From assembly GCA_035294325.1 (NCBI GenBank), contig DATGLE010000098.1:1-47203 (forward strand): a stretch of DNA of 47,203 nucleotides, written 5' to 3'. Below the pieces are notes generated by a model. That model was not told the DNA's origin, did no database searches, and saw only the letters and a list, made by a program, of their open reading frames with translations. Of the stretch, positions 7,656 through 16,572 are shown piece by piece. Both the position numbers and the translations under genes were made by a program. The number at the start of each line of letters is the position of its first letter. The stretch's first letter is position 1. The DNA comes from DATGLE01 sp035294325. Its GTDB lineage: Bacteria > Chloroflexota > Ktedonobacteria > Ktedonobacterales > Ktedonobacteraceae.

Positions 7656-8300
7656 ATGTCTTCTTCCGAGGAGATACTGAGGGAGGTAGCAGCAGAAGTC
7701 TCTACCTGCTCAAAGTGCAACCTCTGTAAAGGCCGCACCAAAGCAGTGCCGGGCGAAGGAAGCGCCACCGCAAGGATATTGTTTATTGGCGAGGGGCCGG
7801 GGCTTCACGAAGATAGACAGGGGCGCCCATTTGTCGGACCGGCTGGACAATTCCTCGATGAACTGCTTGCCAGCATTCACCTCAAGCGCTCCGACGTGTT
7901 CATCACCAACGTTGTGAAGTGTCGCCCACCCAACAATCGTGATCCGCTGCCAGAGGAGATCAACGCCTGCAACGATTATCTTGACCGGCAGATTGCCGCG
8001 ATTAAACCCCAGGTCATTGTGACGCTGGGTCGTTATTCGATGACCAAGTTCTTCGGCAACGAGAAGATCAGTGCGATTCATGGCCGCGCCCGCAAAAAAG
8101 ATGGCTATATTTGTATCGCTATGTATCACCCGGCGGCTGGTCTCCACCAGGCAAGCCTCAAGGACGTAATACGCCAGGACTTTAAGAAAATCCCCCTCGT
8201 GGTCGCCGAAGCGGAGCGCATGGCAGCGGAAATGCCTTTGAAGACGGCGGAGCCGGCACAACCAAAGGACGAACCGCCGCAGCAGCTCTCCTTATTCTAA
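7656..8300 (+). CDS. Uracil-DNA glycosylase, family 4 (Fe-S)
   Basis: Removes uracil from DNA to start base-excision repair. 214 aa, typical of the thermophilic/family 4 group. It has the active-site motif GEGPGLHEDRQGRPFVGPAG (about 45-64), the conserved TNVVKCRPPNNRDP and the late MYHPAAGLHQ motif. Four cysteines fit the 4Fe-4S cluster: CSKC (18, 21), Cys89 and Cys105, with 16-residue spacing between the last two. ATG 7656 is preferred (GAGG about 11 nt upstream); the frame stays open upstream only through GC-rich hairpin DNA. The C-terminal ~25 residues are Pro/Ala-rich. A strong bidirectional terminator follows the stop. Confidence 0.93.
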   Translation: MSSSEEILREVAAEVSTCSKCNLCKGRTKAVPGEGSATARILFIGEGPGLHEDRQGRPFVGPAGQFLDELLASIHLKRSDVFITNVVKCRPPNNRDPLPEEINACNDYLDRQIAAIKPQVIVTLGRYSMTKFFGNEKISAIHGRARKKDGYICIAMYHPAAGLHQASLKDVIRQDFKKIPLVVAEAERMAAEMPLKTAEPAQPKDEPPQQLSLF

Positions 8301-8309
8301 CATTAAACA

Positions 8310-8360
8310 TTAAATACAAAAGAGGCGGAATGCTTCGCGTTCCGCCTCTTTTGTATTTAA
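8310..8360. terminator. Bidirectional intrinsic terminator (hairpin H3, 24-bp arms, loop TTC)
   Basis: Arms 8310-8333 and 8337-8360 pair along 24 positions (one G-T wobble at the tip) with a TTC loop, i.e. GAA on the bottom strand. The stem is GC-rich inside (GAGGCGG) and A/T-rich outside, giving CTCTTTTG on the top strand and CTCTTTTG on the bottom strand. It sits between the convergent glycosylase and hypothetical genes and fits a two-way terminator. It also belongs to the GNA-capped palindrome family. Confidence 0.85.
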
Positions 8361-8366
8361 AAATTA

Positions 8367-8870
8367 CTATTCTCCGGCGCTGGCACCGATAACAAAGGCT
8401 TCGATCTCGGCGATTTTTCCGCGCCAGCAGGGAACCTTGATCTTGTGACCCGCGCTCATAATCGTCACATCGCGCAGATGTACATGGCGAAAGACAACGG
8501 GCAGCCCCTCCGGCCCGATTTCAGGCTGATCGGGAGGAGGCACCAGGGCGCTGTAGTATTCACGCAAGAAGTCCGCCGTCTCTGGCTCCTGCTGCCGGTA
8601 CATAGCTTCGTGCAGATCAATATAGAACTGGGCGTAGGTCTTCGTGCTGATCATCACTCCAAAGACGAGCAGGCCATGCATCTGAAACATCACCTCGATC
8701 TCTAGCCCTTGCTGCTCCACCAACCGCACCCACGCCTGCAAGGCGAAATCCTGCTCGCCATATTCCTTGAGCCAGAGGTTACGCCGCTCCGAGCGCGTCA
8801 AAGGGCGAAACGCTGCATCACTGGCACCCGCGCCGGCTCCCTGCTGCTCCTGCTGCGAGCTATCTGTCAT
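8367..8870 (-). CDS. Hypothetical soluble protein
   Basis: 167 aa, not recognised. The N-terminus is Gln/Ala/Ser-rich (TDSSQQEQQGAGAGAS) and looks disordered. The rest is a compact mixed region with RSERRNLWLKEYGEQDFALQ, then hydrophobic stretches (LLVFGVMISTKTYAQFYIDL) too short and broken for membrane spans, and a C-terminal part with HKIKVPCWRGKIAEIEAFVIG. No signal peptide or catalytic motif is evident. ATG 8870 has GAGGCGG about 9 nt upstream; a TTG at 8888 is in frame. It is convergent with the glycosylase gene and downstream of, but separated by ~185 nt from, the PBP gene stop. Confidence 0.75.
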   Translation of the reverse strand: MTDSSQQEQQGAGAGASDAAFRPLTRSERRNLWLKEYGEQDFALQAWVRLVEQQGLEIEVMFQMHGLLVFGVMISTKTYAQFYIDLHEAMYRQQEPETADFLREYYSALVPPPDQPEIGPEGLPVVFRHVHLRDVTIMSAGHKIKVPCWRGKIAEIEAFVIGASAGE

Positions 8871-8947
8871 AAAAAGACACCGCCTCAAAAAATTAATTTA
8901 CATCGTTCTTCAGATCTTCTTGCCGCCTCCGAGGGCTGATTTGCAAA

Positions 8948-9023
8948 TGGTGGGAGCAGGAGGACGAATAGCATCCGCCTGCTCCCACCACCCGACATGG
9001 GCGAAGCGCCGCAGGCGCTTCGT
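8948..9023. repeat. Two adjacent inverted repeats between the PBP and hypothetical genes
   Basis: A 13-bp inverted repeat (8948-8960 with 8978-8990, TGGTGGGAGCAGG) has a 17-nt loop, so it is unlike the 3-nt-loop family. Next to it is a perfect 9-bp palindrome CGAAGCGCC-GCA-GGCGCTTCG (about 9002-9022) with a GCA triloop, matching the flank motif of the long hairpins. Read on the minus strand, they lie just behind the PBP stop codon and may help terminate that mRNA. Confidence 0.75.
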
Positions 9024-9055
9024 CGTCAGGCCAGGCGAGGATCTGAAGAGTCAAT

Positions 9056-12022
9056 CTACGGACTATTGACAACAGGTGCCGCAGTAGGCGGAACAATTGG
9101 CTGTCCATTAGGAAGGGGAACAGGATTACATTCCTGGCCGTGGCAGTGCCCGCGCTTGTTGCGACAATTGCCATTGTGACACGGCTGACCCGAAGGCGTA
9201 TTCGTATATGAATAGCTTCCCTGAATAGTTGGCATCGTGCCATCAATAAACCAGTCGGTGATGGTAGGTTCGCCCGGATGGGGCAGCAGGCCGGTAATAG
9301 CGGAAACCGTGCCAGCATGCACGTCGCCCGGCCTTACAAAGTCATCCTTCGGCAAGTTATAGCGCTGCGAGGCATACTCCATGATATCGTGCCAGATAGG
9401 ACCCGCGCCGGTAATACCGATAACATTGTTCATGATACTATTATCACTATTGCCCGCCCAGACTCCCGTTGTAAGATATGGCGTGTAGCCCATTGTCCAG
9501 TTATCGCGGAAGCTATCGGTTGTGCCGGTCTTGGCCGCCGCCGGGCGATCCAGTTCCAGCGGGTTGCCAGGGAAGAACTCGTGGTAGCGAGCGCTCTTAT
9601 CCGAGAGAATGCTGCTCATCAGGAAGGCCACTCCCTGGCTCATGACGCGCACTCCATGCGGATGCGCTTCATCATACTTATAAAGGACGTGTCCCTGGTT
9701 ATCGGTTATTTCCAGAACGGAGGTCTGTGGAACGCGCACACCCTGATTGGCGAAAGTCGCGTAGGCCCCTGTCAGGTGCAGGAGCGAGACCTCGACGGCC
9801 CCGAGAGCCATAGAGGGACCGAGATCCTTCATCGGCTTGCTCGCAACCTCGGTGAGTCCCAGGCGCGCCGCCATATTGAGCACGTTCGGAATGCCGGCAA
9901 ACATGATGGCATCGACCGCCGGAATGTTAAACGAGTTGGCAAGCGCGGCGCGCACGGTCATCGGGAAACCGGTATGGAATTTGCCGTCATAGTTCTGCGG
10001 CGAATAGTATGGCGGCTGGAGATTGCCGGGAAAAATCGTTTTGTGGTCGGGTATAATCATCGCTGGATACCAGCCCATCTCAAAAGCAGTTGAGTAGACG
10101 ACGGGCTTGAACGATGAACCAGGCTGGCGCAGCGCCAGGGCCGCGTTGTACTCCCCTTGCACCTGGGGAGAATTGTCGTTGTAATTGGCACTGCCATCCA
10201 TCGCCAGAATCTCCCCATTTCTGGGATTCATGACTATCGCGGCGGCATTATTGACATTGTTCGTGATATTCAGCGGCCCATAGTAGCCAAAGTATGAGTC
10301 CTGCTGGGCCTTATAGAGATCGTCATGGACGATCTGCTCGACTTTCTTCTCCAGGCCGAGATCAAGCGTTGTATAGACGTTGTAGCCGCCATCCTCCAGG
10401 TTTTGCGCCCCCAGAAGCGGCACCAGTACTTGATCGACCACATAGCGTACAAAATGAGGAGCCTGTATTCCCTGCGCGGCGGCAAACGACTTGAAAGTGT
10501 ACTTTGCCATCTCTTCGTGCGCCTGCGTCATCTGCTCCTTCGTAATCATGCCCATACTGACCATCGATTCCAGCACAACCATCTGCCGGTCAAGCGCGGC
10601 GGACTTATTGGTAATGGGATTATAGTAGCTGGGGCTTTGCGGTAGACCGGCCAGCATAGAAGCCTGGGCCAGATCGAGCTGCGCAACGGCTGGTTTGCAG
10701 TGCGTATGGCTGCATTGCGGCTTCAGCCCGAAGTAGTCCTGTGCGGCGGCCTCAATACCATAATTTAGATCGCCGTAGTAGACGCTGTTGAGGTACATCT
10801 CCATGATTTTCCACTTCGGGTACTGTTGTGTGAGGCCAACGGCCAGAGCGGCTTCGGGAATTTTACGGCTCAACGATATCTGATCGTTGCCTGTCAGCGT
10901 TTTTACCAGTTGCTGCGTAATGGTACTGCCACCGCCTTGAATCGCATGCGCCTGGAGATATTCAATGGCGGCACGGGTAATGCCTACAGGATCAACGCCG
11001 GAGTTAGTCCAGAAGGTTTTATCTTCAACGGCAACGGTAGCATTGATGATGAGCGGCGAAATATCGCTATAGTTGACATAGGTGCGGCGGCCACGATTTA
11101 ATTGATGATCGTAGAGTTGATAAAGTAGATGCCCATTGCGGTCATAGATATTTGTCGTCTGAAACAGCGAATGATGCGCGATTTCATCCACAATTGGCAA
11201 CTGAGACTGGTAGTATGCATATGCAGCGCCCACGCCACTTGAGGCCACCGCGATGAGAACGACGAGCAGAATTATGGCTATCTTCGTAACCAGAGGCGCA
11301 AGCTCATTGTAGCTGCGCTCACGACGACGCCTGAGCAGTAGCTTACGGTTGATACGCGCGCGGCGCAGGGCGAGGGCCTCCGGTGCGGATAGCTCTCTTT
11401 CACCGGTAGCGATAAGAGGAACGAGCACAGGCTTATGCTTCTGACTGTGCCCATTCTGCCCGACTGTCACAGGTTCGACTTTTACTATGCGCTGGTCATC
11501 GCTGGCACGCCCATCATCACCGGCCTGTTCATCGTGCGCCGTAAGCGCATCATTGAGGTCAGGCCCGGAGCTAACTGGATGCTTATCCCTCCCGGCCGGC
11601 TCATCATTCGCGCGATGCCCGTCGTCATCTACCCGCTCAACCTCTTCCACACCCGCGATACGCTCATCTTCCGCTACATGCTTATCGGCGCCGGAGTCCT
11701 GTTCATCTCGTTCAACCCGCTTCATCTCTTCCACCTTCTCATCCCTCTCAACCCGTTTATCGGCGCTATCATGCCCGTTGTCTTCCGCCTGTTCGTCGCT
11801 TACAACAGGCTCCTCGTTCTCAGCTTTCCCGGGAGCTTTGACACTCTTCCTGGGTTCAGTAACGCCGCCATCGTCGTCATCAGCATATTCATCAAGCATG
11901 GCTTGTTCGTCCTGCCCATCATATTCGCTATTAGCATGACCATTTTCTAAATGCTCAGATAATGGGGCGGGATTATCTTTTGACCGATCTTTGTTGAGTT
12001 TATTCATTTTATCTATAGACAT
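9056..12022 (-). CDS. Class A penicillin-binding protein (bifunctional transglycosylase/transpeptidase)
   Basis: Polymerises and cross-links peptidoglycan. 988 aa. Residues 1-240 are a very acidic, low-complexity cytoplasmic region ending in an Arg cluster (LLLRRRRERS); one membrane span at 247-270; GT51 domain about 290-470 with EDKTFWTNSGVDPVG and GGGSTITQQLVK; transpeptidase domain about 590-890 with the SxxK motif PGSSFKPVV, SxN as ANSFNIPAV and KTG as AAKTGTTDSFRDNW. The C-terminal ~50 residues hold a Cys/His-rich segment (PCHNGNCRNKRGHCHGQECN) and a Pro tail, outside the membrane. ATG 12022 follows GGTGAGG. A possible promoter (TTGACA at 12131-12126, TATGGT at 12106-12101, 19-nt spacer) lies upstream. 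The long acidic N-terminus is unusual; domain calls are secure. Confidence 0.93.
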   Translation of the reverse strand: MSIDKMNKLNKDRSKDNPAPLSEHLENGHANSEYDGQDEQAMLDEYADDDDGGVTEPRKSVKAPGKAENEEPVVSDEQAEDNGHDSADKRVERDEKVEEMKRVERDEQDSGADKHVAEDERIAGVEEVERVDDDGHRANDEPAGRDKHPVSSGPDLNDALTAHDEQAGDDGRASDDQRIVKVEPVTVGQNGHSQKHKPVLVPLIATGERELSAPEALALRRARINRKLLLRRRRERSYNELAPLVTKIAIILLVVLIAVASSGVGAAYAYYQSQLPIVDEIAHHSLFQTTNIYDRNGHLLYQLYDHQLNRGRRTYVNYSDISPLIINATVAVEDKTFWTNSGVDPVGITRAAIEYLQAHAIQGGGSTITQQLVKTLTGNDQISLSRKIPEAALAVGLTQQYPKWKIMEMYLNSVYYGDLNYGIEAAAQDYFGLKPQCSHTHCKPAVAQLDLAQASMLAGLPQSPSYYNPITNKSAALDRQMVVLESMVSMGMITKEQMTQAHEEMAKYTFKSFAAAQGIQAPHFVRYVVDQVLVPLLGAQNLEDGGYNVYTTLDLGLEKKVEQIVHDDLYKAQQDSYFGYYGPLNITNNVNNAAAIVMNPRNGEILAMDGSANYNDNSPQVQGEYNAALALRQPGSSFKPVVYSTAFEMGWYPAMIIPDHKTIFPGNLQPPYYSPQNYDGKFHTGFPMTVRAALANSFNIPAVDAIMFAGIPNVLNMAARLGLTEVASKPMKDLGPSMALGAVEVSLLHLTGAYATFANQGVRVPQTSVLEITDNQGHVLYKYDEAHPHGVRVMSQGVAFLMSSILSDKSARYHEFFPGNPLELDRPAAAKTGTTDSFRDNWTMGYTPYLTTGVWAGNSDNSIMNNVIGITGAGPIWHDIMEYASQRYNLPKDDFVRPGDVHAGTVSAITGLLPHPGEPTITDWFIDGTMPTIQGSYSYTNTPSGQPCHNGNCRNKRGHCHGQECNPVPLPNGQPIVPPTAAPVVNSP

Positions 12023-12553
12023 ATGAAAGCCTCACCCTTGCAGATATAAACGTTTCCATAGAGCCTCTGCCTTTGCTCACATACCATCCACCCCAATAAT
12101 ACCATAACTCGACAAAAGTATGCGTTGTCAATGCCAATTTTCCCCTTTTTCGCCTCATCGCATGCTCGCGCCTGCGGCGGCGCAAGAGAAAGGGAGCCGG
12201 GGCGTGGCCCCAATCCCCACATTAAGGGCGGCCGCCCTTAACCATGCCGCTTTTTTCACTCATCACTTGAACATTGACAGAGTAGTAGTTTGTGTTGTGT
12301 ACGTGCACTTCGCGCACGTACACAACACAAACTACGTCCATTATGCGGCTTTACTGCATGATTGACAGGTGAGCACGGACGAGATCGCAAGCATGAGCCG
12401 TCCTCTAAATATCCCCCATCATAATAACGTGTAGAAGCTGCACTTTGTTTCGCTGTTATGACCTGCTATGGTACTGGCGGGCGTGCAACCCTTAGCGTTG
12501 AGAGCACGTACATGATAATATGGTTCCAGCGTATCAAGGAGAGCATAGACTAA
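12023..12553. other. Divergent spacer between PBP and membrane-protein genes
   Basis: 530 nt without a credible gene. It holds the putative minus-strand PBP promoter (12101-12131), a GC-rich segment with the shared flank motif GCTCGCGCCTGCGGC (about 12163-12178), and the long inverted repeat H5 (12285-12335). The part nearest the downstream gene has the SD AAGGAG (about 12537). No clear promoter for the plus-strand gene could be assigned. Confidence 0.5.
12285..12335. repeat. Long inverted repeat H5 with damaged apex (22-bp arms)
   Basis: Arms 12285-12306 and 12314-12335 are exact reverse complements (22 of 22). The tip reads GTGC-ACTTCGC-GCAC: a single A-C mismatch separates the arms from what would be a C-TTC-G tip (GAA on the bottom strand). 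This looks like a family member with one transition in its apex. It lies between divergent genes, so it cannot be a simple terminator of either. Confidence 0.93.
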
Positions 12554-13159
12554 ATGAGCCAGCAAGAACTTGTCCCGGATCCGCAAAACGGGCCATCCCA
12601 GGATTACGACGAGCAATATATGCTGCCCAGACAGCGGCCAGCAAAGCGTCGAGATAGCGACCTGCTCAAAGAAGAACATCCATCGACCTTTGAGTCATCC
12701 ATTCCGTCCTACAGCTACCAGGCGCGGGACGAGGCTGCATCCATACAACGCCGCGCGCCTGTTGAGCGTGCCGAGGGTGCACGTCGCCAGCGGCACTTCA
12801 GTTCCGACGGCGATGCTTTTGAGTACGGCTATCGCCCATACCGCCAGTATACTCGGGCGCAGCAGGTTCCACCGTGGGCGCGCCCGCAGCAGCATCGTAG
12901 TCGTGGCATCGTATTCTGGATCGTGCTCATCGCGCTCGCGCTCGCGCTCGTGAAGGCGCTGCCCCTGCTGATCGCCTTGATAGCAGGTGTCATCGGCCTG
13001 GTTGCCTTCGCCATCCTGCTGCCCGTTTTCATCATCCTGATCGTGCTGGCTCTTCTCGCAATAATAGCGATGGTTGTGCTCATCGCACTCGGCGTTCCGA
13101 TTTTTGGCTGGTTTCTCTCTCGCTCGCATCGCCGCCAGGGCGGGCCGGGGCAATGGTAG
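12554..13159 (+). CDS. Hypothetical membrane protein with disordered N-terminus
   Basis: 201 aa, not recognised. Residues 1-115 are polar and rich in Gln, Arg, Ser and Tyr (PRQRPAKRRDS, YRPYRQYTRAQQ), likely cytoplasmic and disordered. From about residue 118 there are two or three closely packed hydrophobic segments (IVFWIVLIALALALVKALP, LLIALIAGVIGLVAFAILL, VFIILIVLALLAIIAMVVLI) and a short basic end (RSHRRQGG). The ATG at 12554 follows AAGGAG by about 11 nt. rsmA follows ~75 nt downstream, with its own putative promoter. Function unknown; possibly a small scaffolding or phage-shock-like membrane protein, but no motif supports this. Confidence 0.75.
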   Translation: MSQQELVPDPQNGPSQDYDEQYMLPRQRPAKRRDSDLLKEEHPSTFESSIPSYSYQARDEAASIQRRAPVERAEGARRQRHFSSDGDAFEYGYRPYRQYTRAQQVPPWARPQQHRSRGIVFWIVLIALALALVKALPLLIALIAGVIGLVAFAILLPVFIILIVLALLAIIAMVVLIALGVPIFGWFLSRSHRRQGGPGQW

Positions 13160-13174
13160 GGCTGGAGGGCGTAT

Positions 13175-13203
13175 TTGACAACTCGGCACTGCTTTGTTAG
13201 AGT
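13175..13203 (+). promoter_or_regulatory. Putative promoter of rsmA
   Basis: TTGACA (13175-13180), 17-nt spacer, TAGAGT (13198-13203). The -35 is perfect and the -10 matches 4 of 6. The expected start (~13210) leaves a ~23-nt leader before the TTG start codon at 13233. Confidence 0.45.
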
Positions 13204-13232
13204 TGAAGAGATAGACGAAGAAGAGAAGAAAA

Positions 13233-14141
13233 TTGACCGACGGCACGCGTGACAGACACAACACAGCCGGTACATCCGAGCGCCCCCATGAAATAGATCT
13301 GACCAGCATACGAGAGCTGCGGCGTTTGCTCGCAGCTCATAAAATGCGCGCGCTCAAATCTTTCGGCCAGCACTTTCTTGTTGATCGCGCGGCGCTCTCG
13401 AAAATCGTGCAGGCGGCGGAAATCGAGCCGGATGATACAATTCTGGAGGTCGGAGCGGGCACCGGAGTTTTAACGCGCGAGCTGGCGCGGCGCGGCGGGC
13501 GTGTGGTGGCCGTTGAGATCGAACGCGACATGTTGTCGCTGCTGCGTGAGACGACCGGCAGCTATGCCAACGTCGAACTGCTGGCGCGCAATCTGCTCGC
13601 GCTCGATACCAGTGCGGTTTTCGGGCAGGAGCCGTACAAGCTGGTGGCAAATCTGCCGTATTATATTACCGCCGCTGCTCTGCGTCATTTTCTGGAGGCG
13701 GCACACCCGCCGTCGCTCATGGTGGTGATGGTGCAGCAGGAGGTTGCGCAGCGTATCGTGGCCGCGCCGGGGGATCTCAGCCTGCTGGGCGTGAGCGTAC
13801 AATTCTACGGACGCCCCGGGATCGTTGCGCGTGTGCCAGCGCAGGCTTTCTATCCCGCGCCACAGGTAGACTCCGCTATTCTGCGCGTGGATATCGCGCC
13901 ACGGGCTGCTCTTTCGCCCGCCGAGCGGCAGAGCTTCTTCCGCGTCGTCCAGGCCGGCTTCTCCGAGCGCCGCAAACAGTTGCACAACGCGCTGACGCAT
14001 GGCCTGCACTACAAGAATGAAACTGTTCGCACCTGGCTTGCGGAGGCAGCTATTGATGCCGGACGCCGCGCGGAGACGCTAAGCATTGAAGAATGGCTGC
14101 GTTTATGGCGGGTAATAACATCGGCGGAACATAGAAACTGA
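13233..14141 (+). CDS. rsmA: 16S rRNA (adenine1518/1519-N6)-dimethyltransferase RsmA (KsgA)
   Basis: Dimethylates two adenines in helix 45 of 16S rRNA and acts as a late 30S assembly checkpoint. 302 aa. Visible: KSFGQHFLVD (N-terminal substrate-binding), SAM motif I ILEVGAGTGVLTRELARR, acidic VVAVEIERDM, the catalytic motif NLPYYIT, and the conserved FYPAPQVDSAILRV. The start is a TTG at 13233 behind AGAAGAGAAG. The N-terminal ~30 residues before the core are polar. The last part (LSIEEWLRLWRV) is the usual helical tail. All key motifs are intact. Confidence 0.94.
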   Translation: MTDGTRDRHNTAGTSERPHEIDLTSIRELRRLLAAHKMRALKSFGQHFLVDRAALSKIVQAAEIEPDDTILEVGAGTGVLTRELARRGGRVVAVEIERDMLSLLRETTGSYANVELLARNLLALDTSAVFGQEPYKLVANLPYYITAAALRHFLEAAHPPSLMVVMVQQEVAQRIVAAPGDLSLLGVSVQFYGRPGIVARVPAQAFYPAPQVDSAILRVDIAPRAALSPAERQSFFRVVQAGFSERRKQLHNALTHGLHYKNETVRTWLAEAAIDAGRRAETLSIEEWLRLWRVITSAEHRN

Positions 14142-14293
14142 TTTCTGTGTTATGATATCTAAGGTTAACCTGTCCAGGCTGGATTGCCCCCTATGATGAA
14201 GGCCGGAGCGGAGCGATATTCGCAACATACAGAGCACCCAAAACGTTTATAATAACAGAACACAAAATTTGAAAACAGGAAATACACGCATCG

Positions 14294-16501
14294 ATGTCAA
14301 CGCAGGAGCAGTTTTGTGAAAACTGTGGAGCAACGAATGCATCAACGGCGCGCTTCTGCCAGTTTTGCGCCGCACCGCTCCCTTTCAAATATACCACGGG
14401 TACACTGCCAGAGCAGACCCTGCTCAACGGGCGCTACCAGCTAGAGAGCCGTATTGGTCAGGGCGGCATGGGTGCCGTCTACAAGGCCATCGATACTCGT
14501 TTCAACAACCGTCCTATTGCTATCAAGGAGATGAGCAGGGCGGGCTTGAATGATACCCGCGTACAGGAGGCCGAGGAAGCATTTGAGCGCGAGGCGCGCT
14601 TGCTCGCGGACCTGCTGCATCCCAACCTGCCCCGCATCTACGATCATTTTACGGAGAATGAGCGCTCCTATCTGGTGATGGATTTTATCGAGGGGCAAAC
14701 GCTGGAAACGTATATGGAGCGGGCTAACGGCGGCCCTTTGCCACTGGAGCAGGTTATGCAATGGGCGGAGCAGCTCTGTGATGTCCTGAGCTATTTGCAC
14801 AACCACCAGCCGCCGATTATCTTTCGTGACCTCAAGCCCTCCAACGTCATGATTAGCGAAAGCGGGCACGTTTACCTGATCGATTTCGGCATCGCGCGCA
14901 TCTTTAAACCCGGCCAGTCGCACGACACCGTTGCGCTCGGTTCACCCGGCTTTGCCGCGCCAGAACAGTATGGCAAGGCGCAAAGCACGCCGCGTTCCGA
15001 TATCTACAGCCTGGGTGCGCTGCTGCACTGCCTGCTCACCGGCGTTGATCCCAGCGAGCAGCCGTTTTTCTTCCGGCCGGCCTCGCAACTGAATCCCGCT
15101 GTACCACCCGACCTCGAGGCACTGTTACAGCAGATGCTCAATATGGATGCTGATCGCCGCCCGGCCAGCGCGCAGGAGGTTGCTCAAGCGCTGCGTCAGA
15201 TCGAGCAACGGCGCATCAGCGGCACGCTCACGCACATACCGGCGCAGTCGCCTACCTTACAGCAGGCCGTCAGAACGCACCAGTTATTGCAGGATGCCTA
15301 CCGACTTTATACGCAGCACCGCGTCAAGGATGCGCTCACGGCCTACAATCGCGCCGTGCAGATCGATAGCCAGAACGCGGAAGCATGGCAGGGACGCGGG
15401 CTGACACAGGCCCTTAACGGGCAGCACCGCGAGGCCCTCGAATCGTTTGATCGCGCCTTGCAAATCGATCCAACACTGGTAACGGCGCTCACCGGCAAAG
15501 GAACAGCACTGAATATGCTGCACCGCAACCAGGAGGCGCTGCAAGTCTTTGATCGCGCCGTGACGCTGGAACCCGATAACGCCTACGCCTGGAACGGCAA
15601 GGGAGCGGTGCTCAGCGCCCTCGGTCAGACGGAGCAGGCGCTCCAGGCGTTTGACGTTGCGCTGCATTTCGATCCGCATATGGCAAAAGCCTGGGGTAAC
15701 AAGGGGCTGGTATTGCGTCAGCAGAAGCGCTACTCCGAGGCTTTGCGCGCCTTCGAGCAGGCGCTGACCTATGACCGCGACTCGGTTATCTACTGGAACG
15801 GCAAGGGGCTTGTGCTCTACGAAATGGGCAGGATCAAAGAAGCGCAGCAAGCCTACCAGGAGGCGCTCAACCGCGATGCGAATTATCCGCCGGCGCTCTA
15901 TGGCATCGGCAACGTCTACTATGCTCAGCAGCGCTTCAAGAGTGCCATTGATTTCTACAAGCGAGCGCTCAAGAACGATCCCCGCTTTGTGCGAGCGTGG
16001 GATAAGCTGGGCAACGTGCTGGGAGACGTGGGCAGATTCACCGAGGCGCTTGACGCTTACGAGCATGCCCTGCGCATTGATCCACGCTACGCCGCGGCCT
16101 GGAATGGCAAGGCCAGCGTGCTATGCCACCTGGAACGCTACATCGAGGCGCTGGATGCCTATGAGCACGCCCTGCGCCTCAACCCCGATGCCGCGCTCTC
16201 CTGGAACGGTAAGGGCAACGCGCTCTATCACATAGGTAACTATGAGATGGCGCTGAACGCATACAACCAGGCGCTGCAACGCAATCCTAAAATGGTCTCG
16301 GCGCTGCACAACAAGTCGCTGGTGCTCAGGCAATTGAAGCAGTATGACGAAGCGCTCAAAGCCGCCGAGGCTGCTATCAGCCTCGCGCCAGGTGATCCCG
16401 ACAACTGGCAGCGCAAAGCGGAGGCGCTGCATAAGCTGCGTCGCCGTAAGGATGCTCGCAAAGCGGAGGCGGAGGTAGCCCGGCTGCGCGGAGAAGCATA
16501 A
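14294..16501 (+). CDS. Ser/Thr protein kinase with N-terminal zinc ribbon and C-terminal TPR array
   Basis: 735 aa, soluble. Residues 8-25 form a zinc ribbon (FCENCGATNASTARFCQFC; Cys 8, 11, 22, 25). The Hanks-type kinase domain spans about 47-310: glycine loop IGQGGMGAVYKAID, catalytic Lys in AIKEM, catalytic loop IIFRDLKPSNVM, DFG as LIDFGIARIF, and PGFAAPEQYGKAQST. The usual HRD is FRD (His to Phe), with Arg and Asp kept, so the kinase is probably active. Residues ~340-730 hold about 11 TPRs (repeated ALDAYEHALRIDP-type helices), suited to recruiting partners. A kinase with a similar catalytic core is at 37199-39535. ATG 14294 lacks a strong SD (ACAGGAAATACAC upstream); TATAAT at 14248-14253 is a possible -10. 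Confidence 0.92.
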   Translation: MSTQEQFCENCGATNASTARFCQFCAAPLPFKYTTGTLPEQTLLNGRYQLESRIGQGGMGAVYKAIDTRFNNRPIAIKEMSRAGLNDTRVQEAEEAFEREARLLADLLHPNLPRIYDHFTENERSYLVMDFIEGQTLETYMERANGGPLPLEQVMQWAEQLCDVLSYLHNHQPPIIFRDLKPSNVMISESGHVYLIDFGIARIFKPGQSHDTVALGSPGFAAPEQYGKAQSTPRSDIYSLGALLHCLLTGVDPSEQPFFFRPASQLNPAVPPDLEALLQQMLNMDADRRPASAQEVAQALRQIEQRRISGTLTHIPAQSPTLQQAVRTHQLLQDAYRLYTQHRVKDALTAYNRAVQIDSQNAEAWQGRGLTQALNGQHREALESFDRALQIDPTLVTALTGKGTALNMLHRNQEALQVFDRAVTLEPDNAYAWNGKGAVLSALGQTEQALQAFDVALHFDPHMAKAWGNKGLVLRQQKRYSEALRAFEQALTYDRDSVIYWNGKGLVLYEMGRIKEAQQAYQEALNRDANYPPALYGIGNVYYAQQRFKSAIDFYKRALKNDPRFVRAWDKLGNVLGDVGRFTEALDAYEHALRIDPRYAAAWNGKASVLCHLERYIEALDAYEHALRLNPDAALSWNGKGNALYHIGNYEMALNAYNQALQRNPKMVSALHNKSLVLRQLKQYDEALKAAEAAISLAPGDPDNWQRKAEALHKLRRRKDARKAEAEVARLRGEA

Positions 16502-16562
16502 TAAACAACATGGGGCATGTCATGCTTCGCGAAGCGAAGCATGACATGCCCCATGTTGTTTA
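16502..16562. repeat. GNA-type long inverted repeat H6 (29-bp arms, loop GAA)
   Basis: Arms 16502-16530 and 16534-16562 match 29 of 29 around a GAA loop; the tip GCTTCGC-GAA-GCGAAGC contains the d(GCGAAGC) mini-hairpin sequence. It starts directly after the kinase stop codon and ends 10 nt before the stop of the convergent PRC-barrel gene, filling almost the whole gap. The outer GTTGTTTAAAAT could give weak termination on the plus strand. Confidence 0.95.
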
Positions 16563-16572
16563 AAATCATCAT

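Noticed and set aside
11435..11950. 171-residue hydrophobic reading frame opposite the PBP gene
   Set aside because: It is the antisense of the acidic, low-complexity N-terminus of the PBP; such D/E-rich codons read as hydrophobic residues on the other strand. No SD or promoter supports it.
12013..12222. Short frame on the minus strand before the PBP
   Set aside because: Runs through the promoter and SD of the PBP and through repeat DNA; no initiation signal.
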